From Nitrosospira multiformis (GTDB taxonomy: Bacteria > Pseudomonadota > Gammaproteobacteria > Burkholderiales > Nitrosomonadaceae), in assembly GCF_900103165.1 (NCBI RefSeq), contig NZ_FNKY01000001.1:124001-188000 (forward strand): a stretch of DNA of 64,000 bases, written 5' to 3'. Below the pieces are notes generated by a model. It had not been told where the DNA came from. It worked only from the letters and a program-made list of their open reading frames with translations, and searched no databases. Shown piece by piece: positions 1 to 6,711 of this stretch (its first letter is position 1; each line of letters begins with the position of its first letter). The position numbers were made by a program, and so were the translations under genes.

Positions 1-189
1 GATGATCGGCAATCGCCAGATAGATTCCGCATTTACCGCGTTTCTATATCAGCCAGCGGTAGCGGCCTTTCGCATGATCAAACGGGTGCTAAAATTCGTT
101 TAGAGAATCTAGGCATGGACTTGGTTCCCGCTGATACGGACAACGCTGGGCGATATGCAGCAGGTTGCCATATGCCACCTCATGAGTAA
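1..189 (+). CDS. Possible 3' end of an unidentified gene
   Basis: Frame 1 is open from the window edge to a TAA at 187-189 (62 codons). The translated end reads GCHMPPHE, slightly reminiscent of the Cys/His end of cupredoxin-type proteins, but this is too short to assign. An open run of this length is expected by chance in roughly one random frame in twenty, so it may be noise. The gene, if real, lies mainly to the left of the window. Confidence 0.2.
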   Translation, partial: DDRQSPDRFRIYRVSISASGSGLSHDQTGAKIRLENLGMDLVPADTDNAGRYAAGCHMPPHE

Positions 190-234
190 CATCCTCCTAG
201 GCTTTCGGATTTTATCCAATTTCACGGAACCCGT

Positions 235-349
235 TTGACAGACGAGATGTGGTGCCTTATCCGCAATTCATTCCGGCTTTCCCATGATGCGTCTCGCATG
301 GGAAAGCCGATGAGCCCATATAGCTAATTTTATTATAAGAGGAGCGTAA
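235..349 (+). promoter_or_regulatory. Diverged copy of the sbtA promoter and hairpin leader
   Basis: TTGACA at 235-240 and TATCCG at 258-263 (17-bp spacer) form a weak sigma70-like promoter. A perfect 12-bp inverted repeat follows (GGCTTTCCCATG 275-286 and CATGGGAAAGCC 297-308, 10-nt loop), then TAATTTTATTATAAGAGGAG, which matches the DNA in front of sbtA (Shine-Dalgarno at 337-344, ATG at 352). There is no T-tract after the hairpin, so it is more likely an mRNA leader structure than a terminator. The same layout occurs at 4270-4399 and 4502-4631. Confidence 0.55.
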
Positions 350-351
350 CA

Positions 352-505
352 ATGTCAATCTCCAATTTTCGCGTACCCGAGTACTTTCTTTGCCCGGTAT
401 GTTCGCGTGCATCATCGAGTCAGATCTGAAATTTCCGCCCGATATAAACGAGATGATCGTTACCTATTTGCTGATCGGTGTGCGGTCATTGCTGAACGGT
501 TTCCA
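352..505 (+). pseudogene. Decayed 5' fragment of sbtA
   Basis: The DNA from the ATG at 352 aligns with the first 50 or so codons of sbtA at 4632 (MSIS start; later TGTTCGCGTGCATCATC, GATCTGAAATTTCC and TTGCTGATCGG blocks). A small deletion around 380-392 shifts the frame, which ends at TGA after 25 codons, and similarity stops near 505. It cannot give a functional transporter. It is a relic of an earlier duplication or of a second sbtA locus interrupted just upstream of the cytochrome gene that follows. Confidence 0.7.
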
Positions 506-540
506 ATCTCGCAGCATATTTCCCATCTAAGGAGTTGATC

Positions 541-1176
541 ATGCTACAACAGCAATTTCCCGAAAAAACTTTGTTTGGCGGTATCGCGTCTGTATTAATG
601 CTTGGCTTATTAAGCATTCACGCTACTTCAGCGGACGCACTAGATTCCAATTACGCCAAATTCAACAAGAAAGGAGAACTGGTTCGTCCAACTCACTACC
701 GAGAGTGGATTTTTGTAGGTGCGCCCGTTACACCCAATGACATGAACGACGGTAAGCCGGCATTTCCTGAGTTCCATAATGTCTATATTGATCCTGCCAG
801 TTGGACGTATTGGAAAAGGACCGGGAAGTTCCGTGAAGGCACTATTTTTGTCCTGGAAATGGTCAGCGTTGGTGCCAAGAAATCAGTAAGTGGAAATGGA
901 TATTTTCAAGGGGAATTTCAGAGCATTGCGGCAGCGGTGAAGAGCAAAAAGCGCTTCCCCAATAGAACGGAAAATTGGGCCTATTTTGGCTTCGATGATA
1001 AACCAACAGCGGTGGCACAACCTGACGAAGCATGTGCAGCGTGCCACAAGGCGAGTGCTGCCGAAGATATGGTCTTTACTCAGCATTACCCGATATTGCG
1101 TGCGGGTAGGCCGGCGGAGAAATCTAAGACGCGGGGACTCGGTCAGGACAGTATCGATATCCAGCGCGGCAAGTAA
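541..1176 (+). CDS. Cytochrome P460 family haem protein, exported
   Basis: A 211-residue protein with a hydrophobic N-terminal signal segment (about residues 11-34) and one haem c attachment motif, C165-A-A-C168-H169, near the C-terminus as in the cytochrome P460 / c'-beta family. P460 enzymes of ammonia oxidisers act in the periplasm on hydroxylamine and nitric oxide; whether this one has the lysine-haem crosslink cannot be judged without an alignment. The start at 541 is chosen because AAGGAG (529-534) lies 6 nt upstream; a TTG at 535 is in frame but too close. It is distinct from the lipoprotein P460 homologue at 55110. It sits between a decayed sbtA leader and a MITE, so its original transcription context has been altered. 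Confidence 0.85.
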   Translation: MLQQQFPEKTLFGGIASVLMLGLLSIHATSADALDSNYAKFNKKGELVRPTHYREWIFVGAPVTPNDMNDGKPAFPEFHNVYIDPASWTYWKRTGKFREGTIFVLEMVSVGAKKSVSGNGYFQGEFQSIAAAVKSKKRFPNRTENWAYFGFDDKPTAVAQPDEACAACHKASAAEDMVFTQHYPILRAGRPAEKSKTRGLGQDSIDIQRGK

Positions 1177-1227
1177 TTGCGGTTGAGGAGACTTCCGTCT
1201 TTTCAAAAGAAGACGACAGACAGACTA

Positions 1228-1408
1228 GGGCCTGTTAACACTTATTTCGCATCCGCGTTTTTTGTGCGCAACCCGAAGGGACGGGATGGATTTCATCCAG
1301 CCCTTCGTTACTCGCCGCTTACGGAGGCCTGCTCCGCCGCACGGCTCATGCCTCGTGCTGGATGAAGTCCGTCACCGTCGCGGGTGCGAAATAAGTGTTA
1401 ACAGGCCC
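1228..1408. repeat. MITE-like element, complete copy (181 bp)
   Basis: The ends are perfect 24-bp inverted repeats (GGGCCTGTTAACACTTAT... at 1228-1251 and its complement at 1385-1408), extending to about 30 bp with one mismatch. It is flanked by TA on both sides (1226-1227, 1409-1410), the target duplication made by the IS630/Tc1 group. No transposase is inside; the interior has nested inverted repeats such as ATGGATTTCATCCAG. A truncated copy in the opposite orientation lies at 5999-6152. Confidence 0.85.
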
Positions 1409-1512
1409 TAAGTGTTCCCCTTAGAAAAACTGCTTGACTAACCACGGATGAGGCAATCTGTCCGTAAAATGGGGAAAACCCATGCCGCGGGTAATTATTC
1501 TCGCGAAGAGAT

Positions 1513-2739
1513 GGTGAGTTCAACCGATCGCTGCAACACTTTTAGCAAGTTTAACGCTTGGTGTTATAAATCCTAGCATTTTTCTTGGCCGTGTATTGAG
1601 CCTTAAAGCAATCGCATCCAGATCTTGTTGACTGTATCCGCATAAGTCGGTGCCTCTCGGAAAGTACTGGCGAAGCAGGCCGTTGGTATTTTCGTTTGTT
1701 CCCCGTTGCCATGGACTTCGCGGGTCGCAAAAATACATCTCCACATCGGTCGCAATCGTGAATTTCTTGTGCTGAGCCAGTTCACTGCCTCGATCCCATG
1801 TCAGGGAAGACATGACCCCCTCGGGCAGTTGTTTCACTTGCCGTACCAAAGCACCGACCACGCTTGCCGTATCCTTGCCCCCAACCTGGACAAGCATTAC
1901 GAATCGGGAGCTCCGCTCGACCAAGGTGGCAATGTGACTATTTTTCGATCCCGACATCAGATCGCCTTCCCAATGGCCTGGAATAGACCGGTCTTCAACT
2001 TCTGCCGGACGTTCCCGTATTGATACGGCATCAATAATCTGTCCTCGTGGCTGACCTTCAGTGGTCGATCTTTTTCCGCATCGCATCATCCGTCTGCTAC
2101 GAAGATGCGAGAGAGTTCCTTCTTCAAAACGCCATGAGCCTGAATAAACAAACTGCGGTAAATCGTTTCATGAGATATACGCATGCTTTTATCATGCGGG
2201 AATCCCAATTTAAGCCACCCCGCTATTTGCTCAGGGGACCAGTCCAAACTTAACTTGGCCGCCACCACGTTTTGCAGGCTATCGTTCATTCCCAGCCTGC
2301 ACTGTTTAGGACGCCTGGCTTGATCCCAGGCCAGGGAATCTGCCTCAGACGCCCGGTATTTATTTCGACCTCCATTACGTGCAATTTCACGGCTCACCGT
2401 CGATGGCTCCCTTCCAATCATGTTTGCTATCTGCCGCATTGATGCGCTGACCGCCATGCCGCGGGAAATTTCTTCACGCTCAGCAAGACTGAGTGCCAAG
2501 CGTGAACGACAACATACTGCAGGAACAATTCCACCATTAGAGGAAATCACCCCATGCACCGATCCAGCATGTTTGCCTAAAGCACGCCCAATATCACTTA
2601 AAGATTGCCCATTCTTCCATCTACGCCACAATTCCGCTTTTTGACCCGCAGATAACCCTGGACGTCCCAATTGCGCCATAAAACACCTCCCAAATCTACA
2701 TTAGATCAGATGGTGTTGCATTGACCAATTGAATGCACC
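1513..2739 (-). mobile_element. IS30-family insertion sequence, inactivated
   Basis: The element spans a frameshifted IS30-type transposase and ends in imperfect inverted repeats of about 22-26 bp (left around 1513-1538 with TTCAA...TGCAACA; right around 2713-2739 with TGTTGCA...TTGAA). The ends are approximate. It lies in the 100-bp-spaced block between a MITE and an IS3-family element, and carries its transposase on the minus strand. Confidence 0.7.
1520..2679 (-). pseudogene. IS30-family transposase, broken by a frameshift
   Basis: Two overlapping minus-strand reading frames (2679-2086 and 2089-1520) together make one IS30-type transposase. The first has the N-terminal helix-turn-helix regions (SLSDIGRALGK, MRQIANMIGREPSTVSREI) and ends at KKEL; the second has the DDE catalytic core (GHWEGDLM, LTWDRGSELAQH, NENTNGLLRQYFP). 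They differ by one frame. Reading across the other frame near 2108-2115 restores HLRSRRMM, so a single-base indel in the GAGAGAG run there is the likely lesion. IS30 transposases are normally made from a single frame, so this looks like inactivation rather than programmed shifting. Confidence 0.8.
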
Positions 2740-2823
2740 ATGCCTTTGTTTTTTAAATATCCAGGCACAAGCTCATCAATAAAGGATTAAAAGCACCCCC
2801 AGGCGGCAGCTGGGGCTGCACCG
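2740..2823. other. Spacer between IS30 and IS3 elements
   Basis: About 84 bp with no gene. It includes a short palindrome, CCCCAGGCGGCAGCTGGGG, next to the left end of the IS3 element. Confidence 0.4.
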
Positions 2824-2839
2824 TGTGGAGTTGCCCCTA

Positions 2840-3739
2840 TTAAACCGGACAGGATGCGGTTAGTAACTGGCTGCGGATGAATTGTCTTGGTGACTTCATC
2901 TTCAGCCCCTTGTGAGGATGGTATTCATTGTAGTCCTCGAACCATTGGTCAAGCAGTGCCATCACGGTTTGTGCATCGGGACGGTCATGCACATAGACAT
3001 AATCCCGTTTGAAGGTCTTGACGAAGGCTGCGGCCATGCCGTTGGATTCGGGACTTCGGATCGGAGTGAAACAGCTGATGAATCCCATATCCTGGGCAAA
3101 AGCTCTTGTTTCTGTAGCGGTATAACAGCTGCCGTTGTCGCTGAGCCATTCCACCCTGTGCGGGAGTCTGTTAATGGTTCCGAAGCGCCGCTCGACGGAT
3201 TCAATCATCAGATCGCGCACCATCTCCCCGGTAATGCCGCTGGTGGTGGCCACATGGCTGATGACCTCCCGATCGCAGCAGTCCAGCGCAAAGGCGACCC
3301 GCACCACCTGTTCATTCCAGCAGGCAATCTCGAACCCATCCGAGCACCAGCGCAGGTTGGAACGCAAGGTAATCACCTTGCCTTCATGCGACCGTTGCGG
3401 TTGCTTGCCGGCATGCCGGGTCAGCAGCAAACCATTCTGGCGCATGATGCGATAGACCCGCTTGTGATTGACCGCAGGCTTGCCCATCTCCTCCAGCCTG
3501 CGGTTCAGCAGGGCGCAAATCCTGCGATAACCGTAAGTCATGCGACAATCCACAAGCTCGCGGATCAAGAGCAACAACCAGGCATCATCGGCCTTGTAGT
3601 AGCGACCACTGGCTGACCGTGTTTTCGGCTTCATCCGTTCCACCAGATGGGATCGTGCCACGCCCATCGTGTCAGCAATGGCTTTCATAGGATATCGTCC
3701 TGTGGCAGCAAGGGCATGCGCGAGATCAGTTTTTTTCAT
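2840..3739 (-). CDS. IS3-family transposase OrfB (integrase core)
   Basis: A 299-residue DDE transposase. Visible catalytic blocks are WCSDGFEI (first Asp), WLSDNGSCY (second Asp) and SPESNGMAAAFVKTFKRDYV (Glu region), with the usual HTH-like YGYRRICALLNR segment before them. ATG at 3739 overlaps the end of orfA; an in-frame TTG lies at 3745. Relative to orfA this frame is +1, not the -1 used by most IS3 elements, and the overlap includes a run of seven A (3730-3736 on the complement), so translational coupling or polymerase slippage may be used. Confidence 0.9.
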   Translation of the reverse strand: MKKTDLAHALAATGRYPMKAIADTMGVARSHLVERMKPKTRSASGRYYKADDAWLLLLIRELVDCRMTYGYRRICALLNRRLEEMGKPAVNHKRVYRIMRQNGLLLTRHAGKQPQRSHEGKVITLRSNLRWCSDGFEIACWNEQVVRVAFALDCCDREVISHVATTSGITGEMVRDLMIESVERRFGTINRLPHRVEWLSDNGSCYTATETRAFAQDMGFISCFTPIRSPESNGMAAAFVKTFKRDYVYVHDRPDAQTVMALLDQWFEDYNEYHPHKGLKMKSPRQFIRSQLLTASCPV

Positions 3740-4079
3740 GAGCAAACTTCACCGCTTCCGTGAGAATCTCGTTCTCCAGGGTCTTCTTGCCCAGCACCCG
3801 CTCCAGCTCTCGAATTCGCTTCTTCAGCTCCCGGACCTCGGCTGCGGACACCACCGCATCATCGCTGCGCACTGCTTCCTGCCCTCCTTCAACCATGAGC
3901 TTTCTCCAACGAAATAACAAGCTGGGAGCAATACCATATTTTCGCGCCACATACGAGACACTCATTCCCGGCAAGCGGGATTCTTCAACAGCTTTCAATT
4001 TCTCGCCCAGACTCCAGCGCCTGCGGCGCTCGACTCCGGTGGCGACTTCAATGCGATCAAAACCAGAAGCACTATGCAT
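3726..4079 (-). CDS. IS3-family transposase OrfA (DNA-binding subunit)
   Basis: A 117-residue protein with a helix-turn-helix (WSLGEKLKAVEES, VSYVARKYGIAPSLLFRWRK) followed by a leucine-zipper-like coiled coil (VRELKKRIRELERVLGKKTLE), the layout of IS3 OrfA proteins. It ends HEKN at a stop in the A-rich overlap with orfB. The start at 4079 is the ATG just inside the right terminal repeat. Confidence 0.88.
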   Translation of the reverse strand: MHSASGFDRIEVATGVERRRRWSLGEKLKAVEESRLPGMSVSYVARKYGIAPSLLFRWRKLMVEGGQEAVRSDDAVVSAAEVRELKKRIRELERVLGKKTLENEILTEAVKFAHEKN

Positions 4080-4269
4080 AGTACCAGGCTTATGCCTATC
4101 TCCTATTATCAGCGCATCCGTGTCCGGTTCAATTGGGGGCTACTACAATCCAATCGCGGCTCATCAAAATGACAAACGGATGCATCCGATCAGGAATGAT
4201 GGTGTTGACGCATTGCCACTTATAACATTTATAACATTGACAAATTAGTCACAGTTTCAAAAGCTTTTC

Positions 4270-4297
4270 TTGACAAGTGGTATGTTAACTTTATCCG
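4270..4297 (+). promoter_or_regulatory. Upstream copy of the sbtA promoter
   Basis: TTGACA at 4270-4275 and TATCCG at 4292-4297 (16-bp spacer). It drives a leader with a partly paired TTCCATG...CATGGGAA hairpin (about 4319-4356), then AAGAGGAG and an ATG at 4400. The motif is shared with the copies at 235 and 4502; the -10 is weak, so the call rests on conservation between copies. Confidence 0.5.
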
Positions 4298-4399
4298 CAA
4301 TTCATTCCGGCTCTAATAATTCCATGTACCCATAAAACTATCTTGCATGGGAAGCCGATAAGTCCAGGTAGTTAATTTTATTATAAGAGGAGTGTAACA

Positions 4400-4480
4400 A
4401 TGTCGATCTCCAGTCTTCTCGTACCAGCAATACTCTTTTTTGCCCTTGGTATGTTCGCATGCATCATCAAGTCGGATTAG
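4400..4480 (+). CDS. 26-residue truncated SbtA peptide made by the duplication
   Basis: ATG at 4400 is preceded by the same AAGAGGAG ribosome site as sbtA and encodes the first 25-26 SbtA residues (MSIS...FACIIKSD), one hydrophobic helix, then a TAG at 4478-4480 created by the duplication junction. It would be translated as a single-span membrane peptide if the upstream promoter fires. It could be a leader peptide by accident, since it ends 151 nt before the true sbtA start, or simply a by-product with no role. Confidence 0.5.
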   Translation: MSISSLLVPAILFFALGMFACIIKSD

Positions 4481-4501
4481 CCACAGTTTCAAAAGCTTTT
4501 C

Positions 4502-4529
4502 TTGACAAGTGGTATGTTAACTTTATTCG
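4502..4529 (+). promoter_or_regulatory. Proximal sbtA promoter
   Basis: TTGACA at 4502-4507 and TATTCG at 4524-4529 with a 16-bp spacer, about 100 bp upstream of sbtA. A leader with a TTCCATG/CATGGGAA inverted repeat (about 4551-4588) and AAGAGGAG at about 4617-4624 follows. The conserved leader hairpin in all copies suggests a post-transcriptional role such as mRNA stabilisation; no T-tract is present. Confidence 0.5.
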
Positions 4530-4631
4530 CAATTCATTCCGGCTCTAATAATTCCATGTACCCATAAAGCTATCTTGCATGGGAAGCCGATAAGTCCAGG
4601 TAGCTAATTTTATTATAAGAGGAGTGTAACA

Positions 4632-5612
4632 ATGTCGATCTCCAGTCTTCTCGTACCAGCAATACTCTTTTTTGCCCTTGGTATGTTCGCATGCATCATC
4701 AAGTCGGATCTGAAGTTTCCACCCGACATGCACAAGATGATCGTTATCTACTTGCTGATCGGGATTGGTCTGCATGGCGGCAAGGCGCTCGCCACTTCAA
4801 ATATGGGTGATGCCCTTCCTGCCGTGTGGGCGGCGCTCGGGTTTGGCGTTGGCCTGCCTATCATTGCTTATATTATTTTGCGGGGCATCGGAAGGATCGA
4901 CCCGCTGAACGCCGCAGCCATCTCGGCGCATTACGGTTCCGTGAGCGCGGGTACCTACATGACGGCGGTGGCATTCCTGGGCGGCATCGGCGTGACCTAT
5001 GAAGCCTATCCCGTGATCATGCTGGCGATCATGGAATCTCCCGCGATCATGATCGGCCTGGTCCTGGCTGGCTATTCCCGGAAAATCATGGGGGGGGCGC
5101 AAAAGGGCGAAAAGGGAATGATGAAGCACCTGATGATCGAGGCCTTTACCAATGGCAGTATTCTGCTGCTGTTCGGCTCCATGGCGATCGGGGCGGCAGT
5201 GTCGGACACGAGCTACAAAAAAATCGAACCGTTCTTTGAAACAATCTTTATGGGCGCCTTATGCATATTCCTGGCCGATATGGGTATGGAAGCCGGGAAA
5301 AGGCTGTCGGAATTTAAGAAGGTAGGCGTCTTCCTGGTCGGTTTCGGCGTAGTGATGCCTTTGATCGGCGCTTTTTTCGGGATAATGGTAGGTCACTACT
5401 ACCTCCAATACTCAATCGGCGGTGTCACCCTGGTAACGGTGCTGGCGGCCAGTTGTTCCTATATCGCGGTACCGCCGGCTATGCGTCTGGCGATACCCGA
5501 GGCCAACCCATCTTTCTATCTGACGCTGTCGCTCGGGTGTACTTTTCCGTTCAACGTGGTGATCGGAATCCCCCTGTATTATGCAGGTGCCCAGTATCTG
5601 GCCGGGACCTGA
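4632..5612 (+). CDS. sbtA: SbtA-type sodium-dependent bicarbonate permease
   Basis: A 326-residue, highly hydrophobic protein with about ten membrane spans and the SbtA family layout: two five-helix halves, glycine-rich segments such as GIGLHGGKAL and ISAHYGSVSAGTYMTAVAFL, and a second-half repeat ASCSYIAVPPAMRLAIPEANPS. The family imports HCO3- with Na+ across the inner membrane; in an autotroph this feeds Rubisco. GAGGAG lies 7-8 nt before the ATG. It is followed after 57 bp by the CPII-like gene, the usual sensor partner of SbtA-type permeases. Promoter and leader are duplicated upstream, which could raise expression. Confidence 0.88.
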   Translation: MSISSLLVPAILFFALGMFACIIKSDLKFPPDMHKMIVIYLLIGIGLHGGKALATSNMGDALPAVWAALGFGVGLPIIAYIILRGIGRIDPLNAAAISAHYGSVSAGTYMTAVAFLGGIGVTYEAYPVIMLAIMESPAIMIGLVLAGYSRKIMGGAQKGEKGMMKHLMIEAFTNGSILLLFGSMAIGAAVSDTSYKKIEPFFETIFMGALCIFLADMGMEAGKRLSEFKKVGVFLVGFGVVMPLIGAFFGIMVGHYYLQYSIGGVTLVTVLAASCSYIAVPPAMRLAIPEANPSFYLTLSLGCTFPFNVVIGIPLYYAGAQYLAGT

Positions 5613-5669
5613 TGCTACCGGACTGATTTCAAATCCCTGACTATATGCAAACATCTTAGAGGAAAAATC

Positions 5670-5999
5670 ATGACGTTAAGAGCAGACATTTTTATTTCCA
5701 TGAAACGGATTGAGATTGTTGTGGATGAAGAATCGCTGGAAGAGCTCATCGACTTGTGCCAGGAAGCCCAGATACGCGGCTATACAGTCATCAAAAAAGC
5801 GGGCGGCCTGGGATCCCGCGGAGAACGCAACCCCGAAGACTATTCTCTTGAGGAAGAGAATGCCGTGATGGTTGTAGCCTGCGGGGAAGAACAGGCGGAG
5901 AGGCTCATCATGCTGCTTCGCCCCAAGTTGAAAGACTGGGGAGGAATGTGCCTGGTTTCCGATTGCCAGTGGGTCATAGGACCAGCGGCCTCATACTAG
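5670..5999 (+). CDS. CPII/SbtB-like PII-type signalling protein
   Basis: A 109-residue PII-fold protein (MKRIEIVVDEESLEELIDLC... then GYTVIKKAGGLGSRG... and a late beta strand LVSDCQWVIG). It lacks the classical T-loop uridylylation tyrosine context of GlnB and fits the CPII group described from chemoautotrophs, which binds adenine nucleotides and bicarbonate and is encoded beside SbtA-type transporters. It probably gates SbtA according to carbon and energy status. The start at 5670 has AGAGGA upstream; an ATG at 5700 is an alternative that removes MTLRADIFIS. The stop TAG (5997-5999) is formed by the TA target and first G of a MITE, so the last residues may differ from the ancestral C-terminus. 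Confidence 0.82.
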   Translation: MTLRADIFISMKRIEIVVDEESLEELIDLCQEAQIRGYTVIKKAGGLGSRGERNPEDYSLEEENAVMVVACGEEQAERLIMLLRPKLKDWGGMCLVSDCQWVIGPAASY

Positions 6000-6152
6000 G
6001 GCCTGTTAACGCTTATTTCGCACCCGCAACGGCGATAGATTTCATCCAGCACGAGGCATGAGCCGCGCGGCGGAGCAGGCCTCTGTAAGCGGCGAGTAAC
6101 GAAGGGCTGGATGAAATCCGTCCCGTCCCTTCGGGTTACTCACAAAAAAACG
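5999..6152. repeat. MITE-like element, truncated copy
   Basis: It begins with the same terminal repeat as the copy at 1228-1408 (GGGCCTGTTAAC, one change to GCTTAT) directly after TA (5997-5998), and matches the reverse complement of that copy up to ACAAAAAAACGC near 6152. The last 28 or so bases, including the second terminal repeat, are missing. The two copies are in opposite orientation and bracket the IS30-IS3-sbtA-CPII block. Confidence 0.85.
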
Positions 6153-6376
6153 CTGTATCTTGAATCCTTCTGAGATAGGCACGCGTCAATCGCAATACAT
6201 TTTCCACACCCAGCACTTTCAGACTGTTTTCCAGCCTTCGGTCTATCTCCGCAAAACCGATGAGACAGGAAGTGTCGCCAGAACGATATCCAGCTCGTCA
6301 TCTCTCTTGCGCGTGAAATCACATACGCCACTGAACTGAGGCTGCTTCCTGGCGTAATGATTGGCAAGCTTCGCCA
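6153..6376 (-). pseudogene. Decayed unidentified coding remnant
   Basis: On the minus strand, two adjacent frames read like coding sequence: LAKLANHYARKQPQF then DDELDIVLATLPVSSVL, and after a shift near 6255, EIDRRLENSLKVLGVENVLR then LTRAYLRRIQDTAF up to the truncated MITE. I do not recognise the family. The loss of the MITE end at 6152 and this remnant meet at the same point, so a deletion probably joined them. Confidence 0.3.
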
Positions 6377-6388
6377 ACTATCAGCAAA

Positions 6389-6640
6389 CGTCTTCGTTGA
6401 CATCTATTCCAGGTGAGCCGCTGCCAGACTCCACACGACCAGACGCCTATTATTGCAGCCGATCTGCTCAATGATCAGGTGCTACCTTTCTTCGCAGAAC
6501 AGGGCATGGGCCTGATCCACTCCCGAACGGATAGGGACCGGGTACTGCGGTAAACCGAAGGCTCATGATTATCAGCTCTCCCTGGCCTTGAATGATATTG
6601 AACACCCCCACCACCTCAGGTTTCTCCGAGCTACTATGTA
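6389..6640 (+). pseudogene. Relic of an IS481-type transposase
   Basis: Plus-strand frames, broken by at least two shifts, read VFVDIYSR, then IIAADLLNDQVLPFFAEQGM-GLIHSRTDRDR, then GYCGKPKAHDYQLSLALNDI-EHPHHLRFL. These correspond to the DDE core of IS481-family transposases (LNDRVLPFFEEQG, TDRGTEYCG, HDYQLYLALNDIEHT). The ends of the element are not visible. It is dead DNA marking an older insertion. Confidence 0.65.
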
Positions 6641-6711
6641 TAATATTTTCATCAGCTATTCAGCCAAAGACGAATGATCGCGAATATTGTTCATAGGATG
6701 GAGGCCATTCG

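Larger units (their letters stand above)
2824..4147 (-). mobile_element. IS3-family insertion sequence, apparently intact
   Basis: A 1324-bp element with 27-28-bp imperfect terminal inverted repeats: the left end TGTGGAGTTGCCCC...AACCGGACA (2824-2851) matches the complement of the right end TGTCCGG...GGGGGCTACTACA (4121-4147). It encodes overlapping orfA and orfB on the minus strand. No convincing direct repeat flanks it (CACCG on the left, ATCCA on the right), so it may have recombined after insertion. It separates the IS30 element from the duplicated sbtA leader. Confidence 0.85.
4244..4707 (+). repeat. 232-bp tandem duplication of the sbtA promoter, leader and first 25 codons
   Basis: Bases 4244-4475 and 4476-4707 are adjacent direct repeats with a period of exactly 232 bp and only about four differences (for example TATCCGC/TATTCGC, AAAACTAT/AAAGCTAT, GTAGTTAA/GTAGCTAA). 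Each unit carries TTGACA, the hairpin leader, GAGGAG and the ATG with 25 sbtA codons. The junction at 4475/4476 follows GTCGG, and the short match ATTAG at both unit starts could have primed the event. The near identity implies a recent duplication. Confidence 0.93.

Noticed and set aside
2912-3616. Long plus-strand open frame opposite IS3 orfB
   Set aside because: It is a mirror of the transposase codons, has no ribosome site and no family features.
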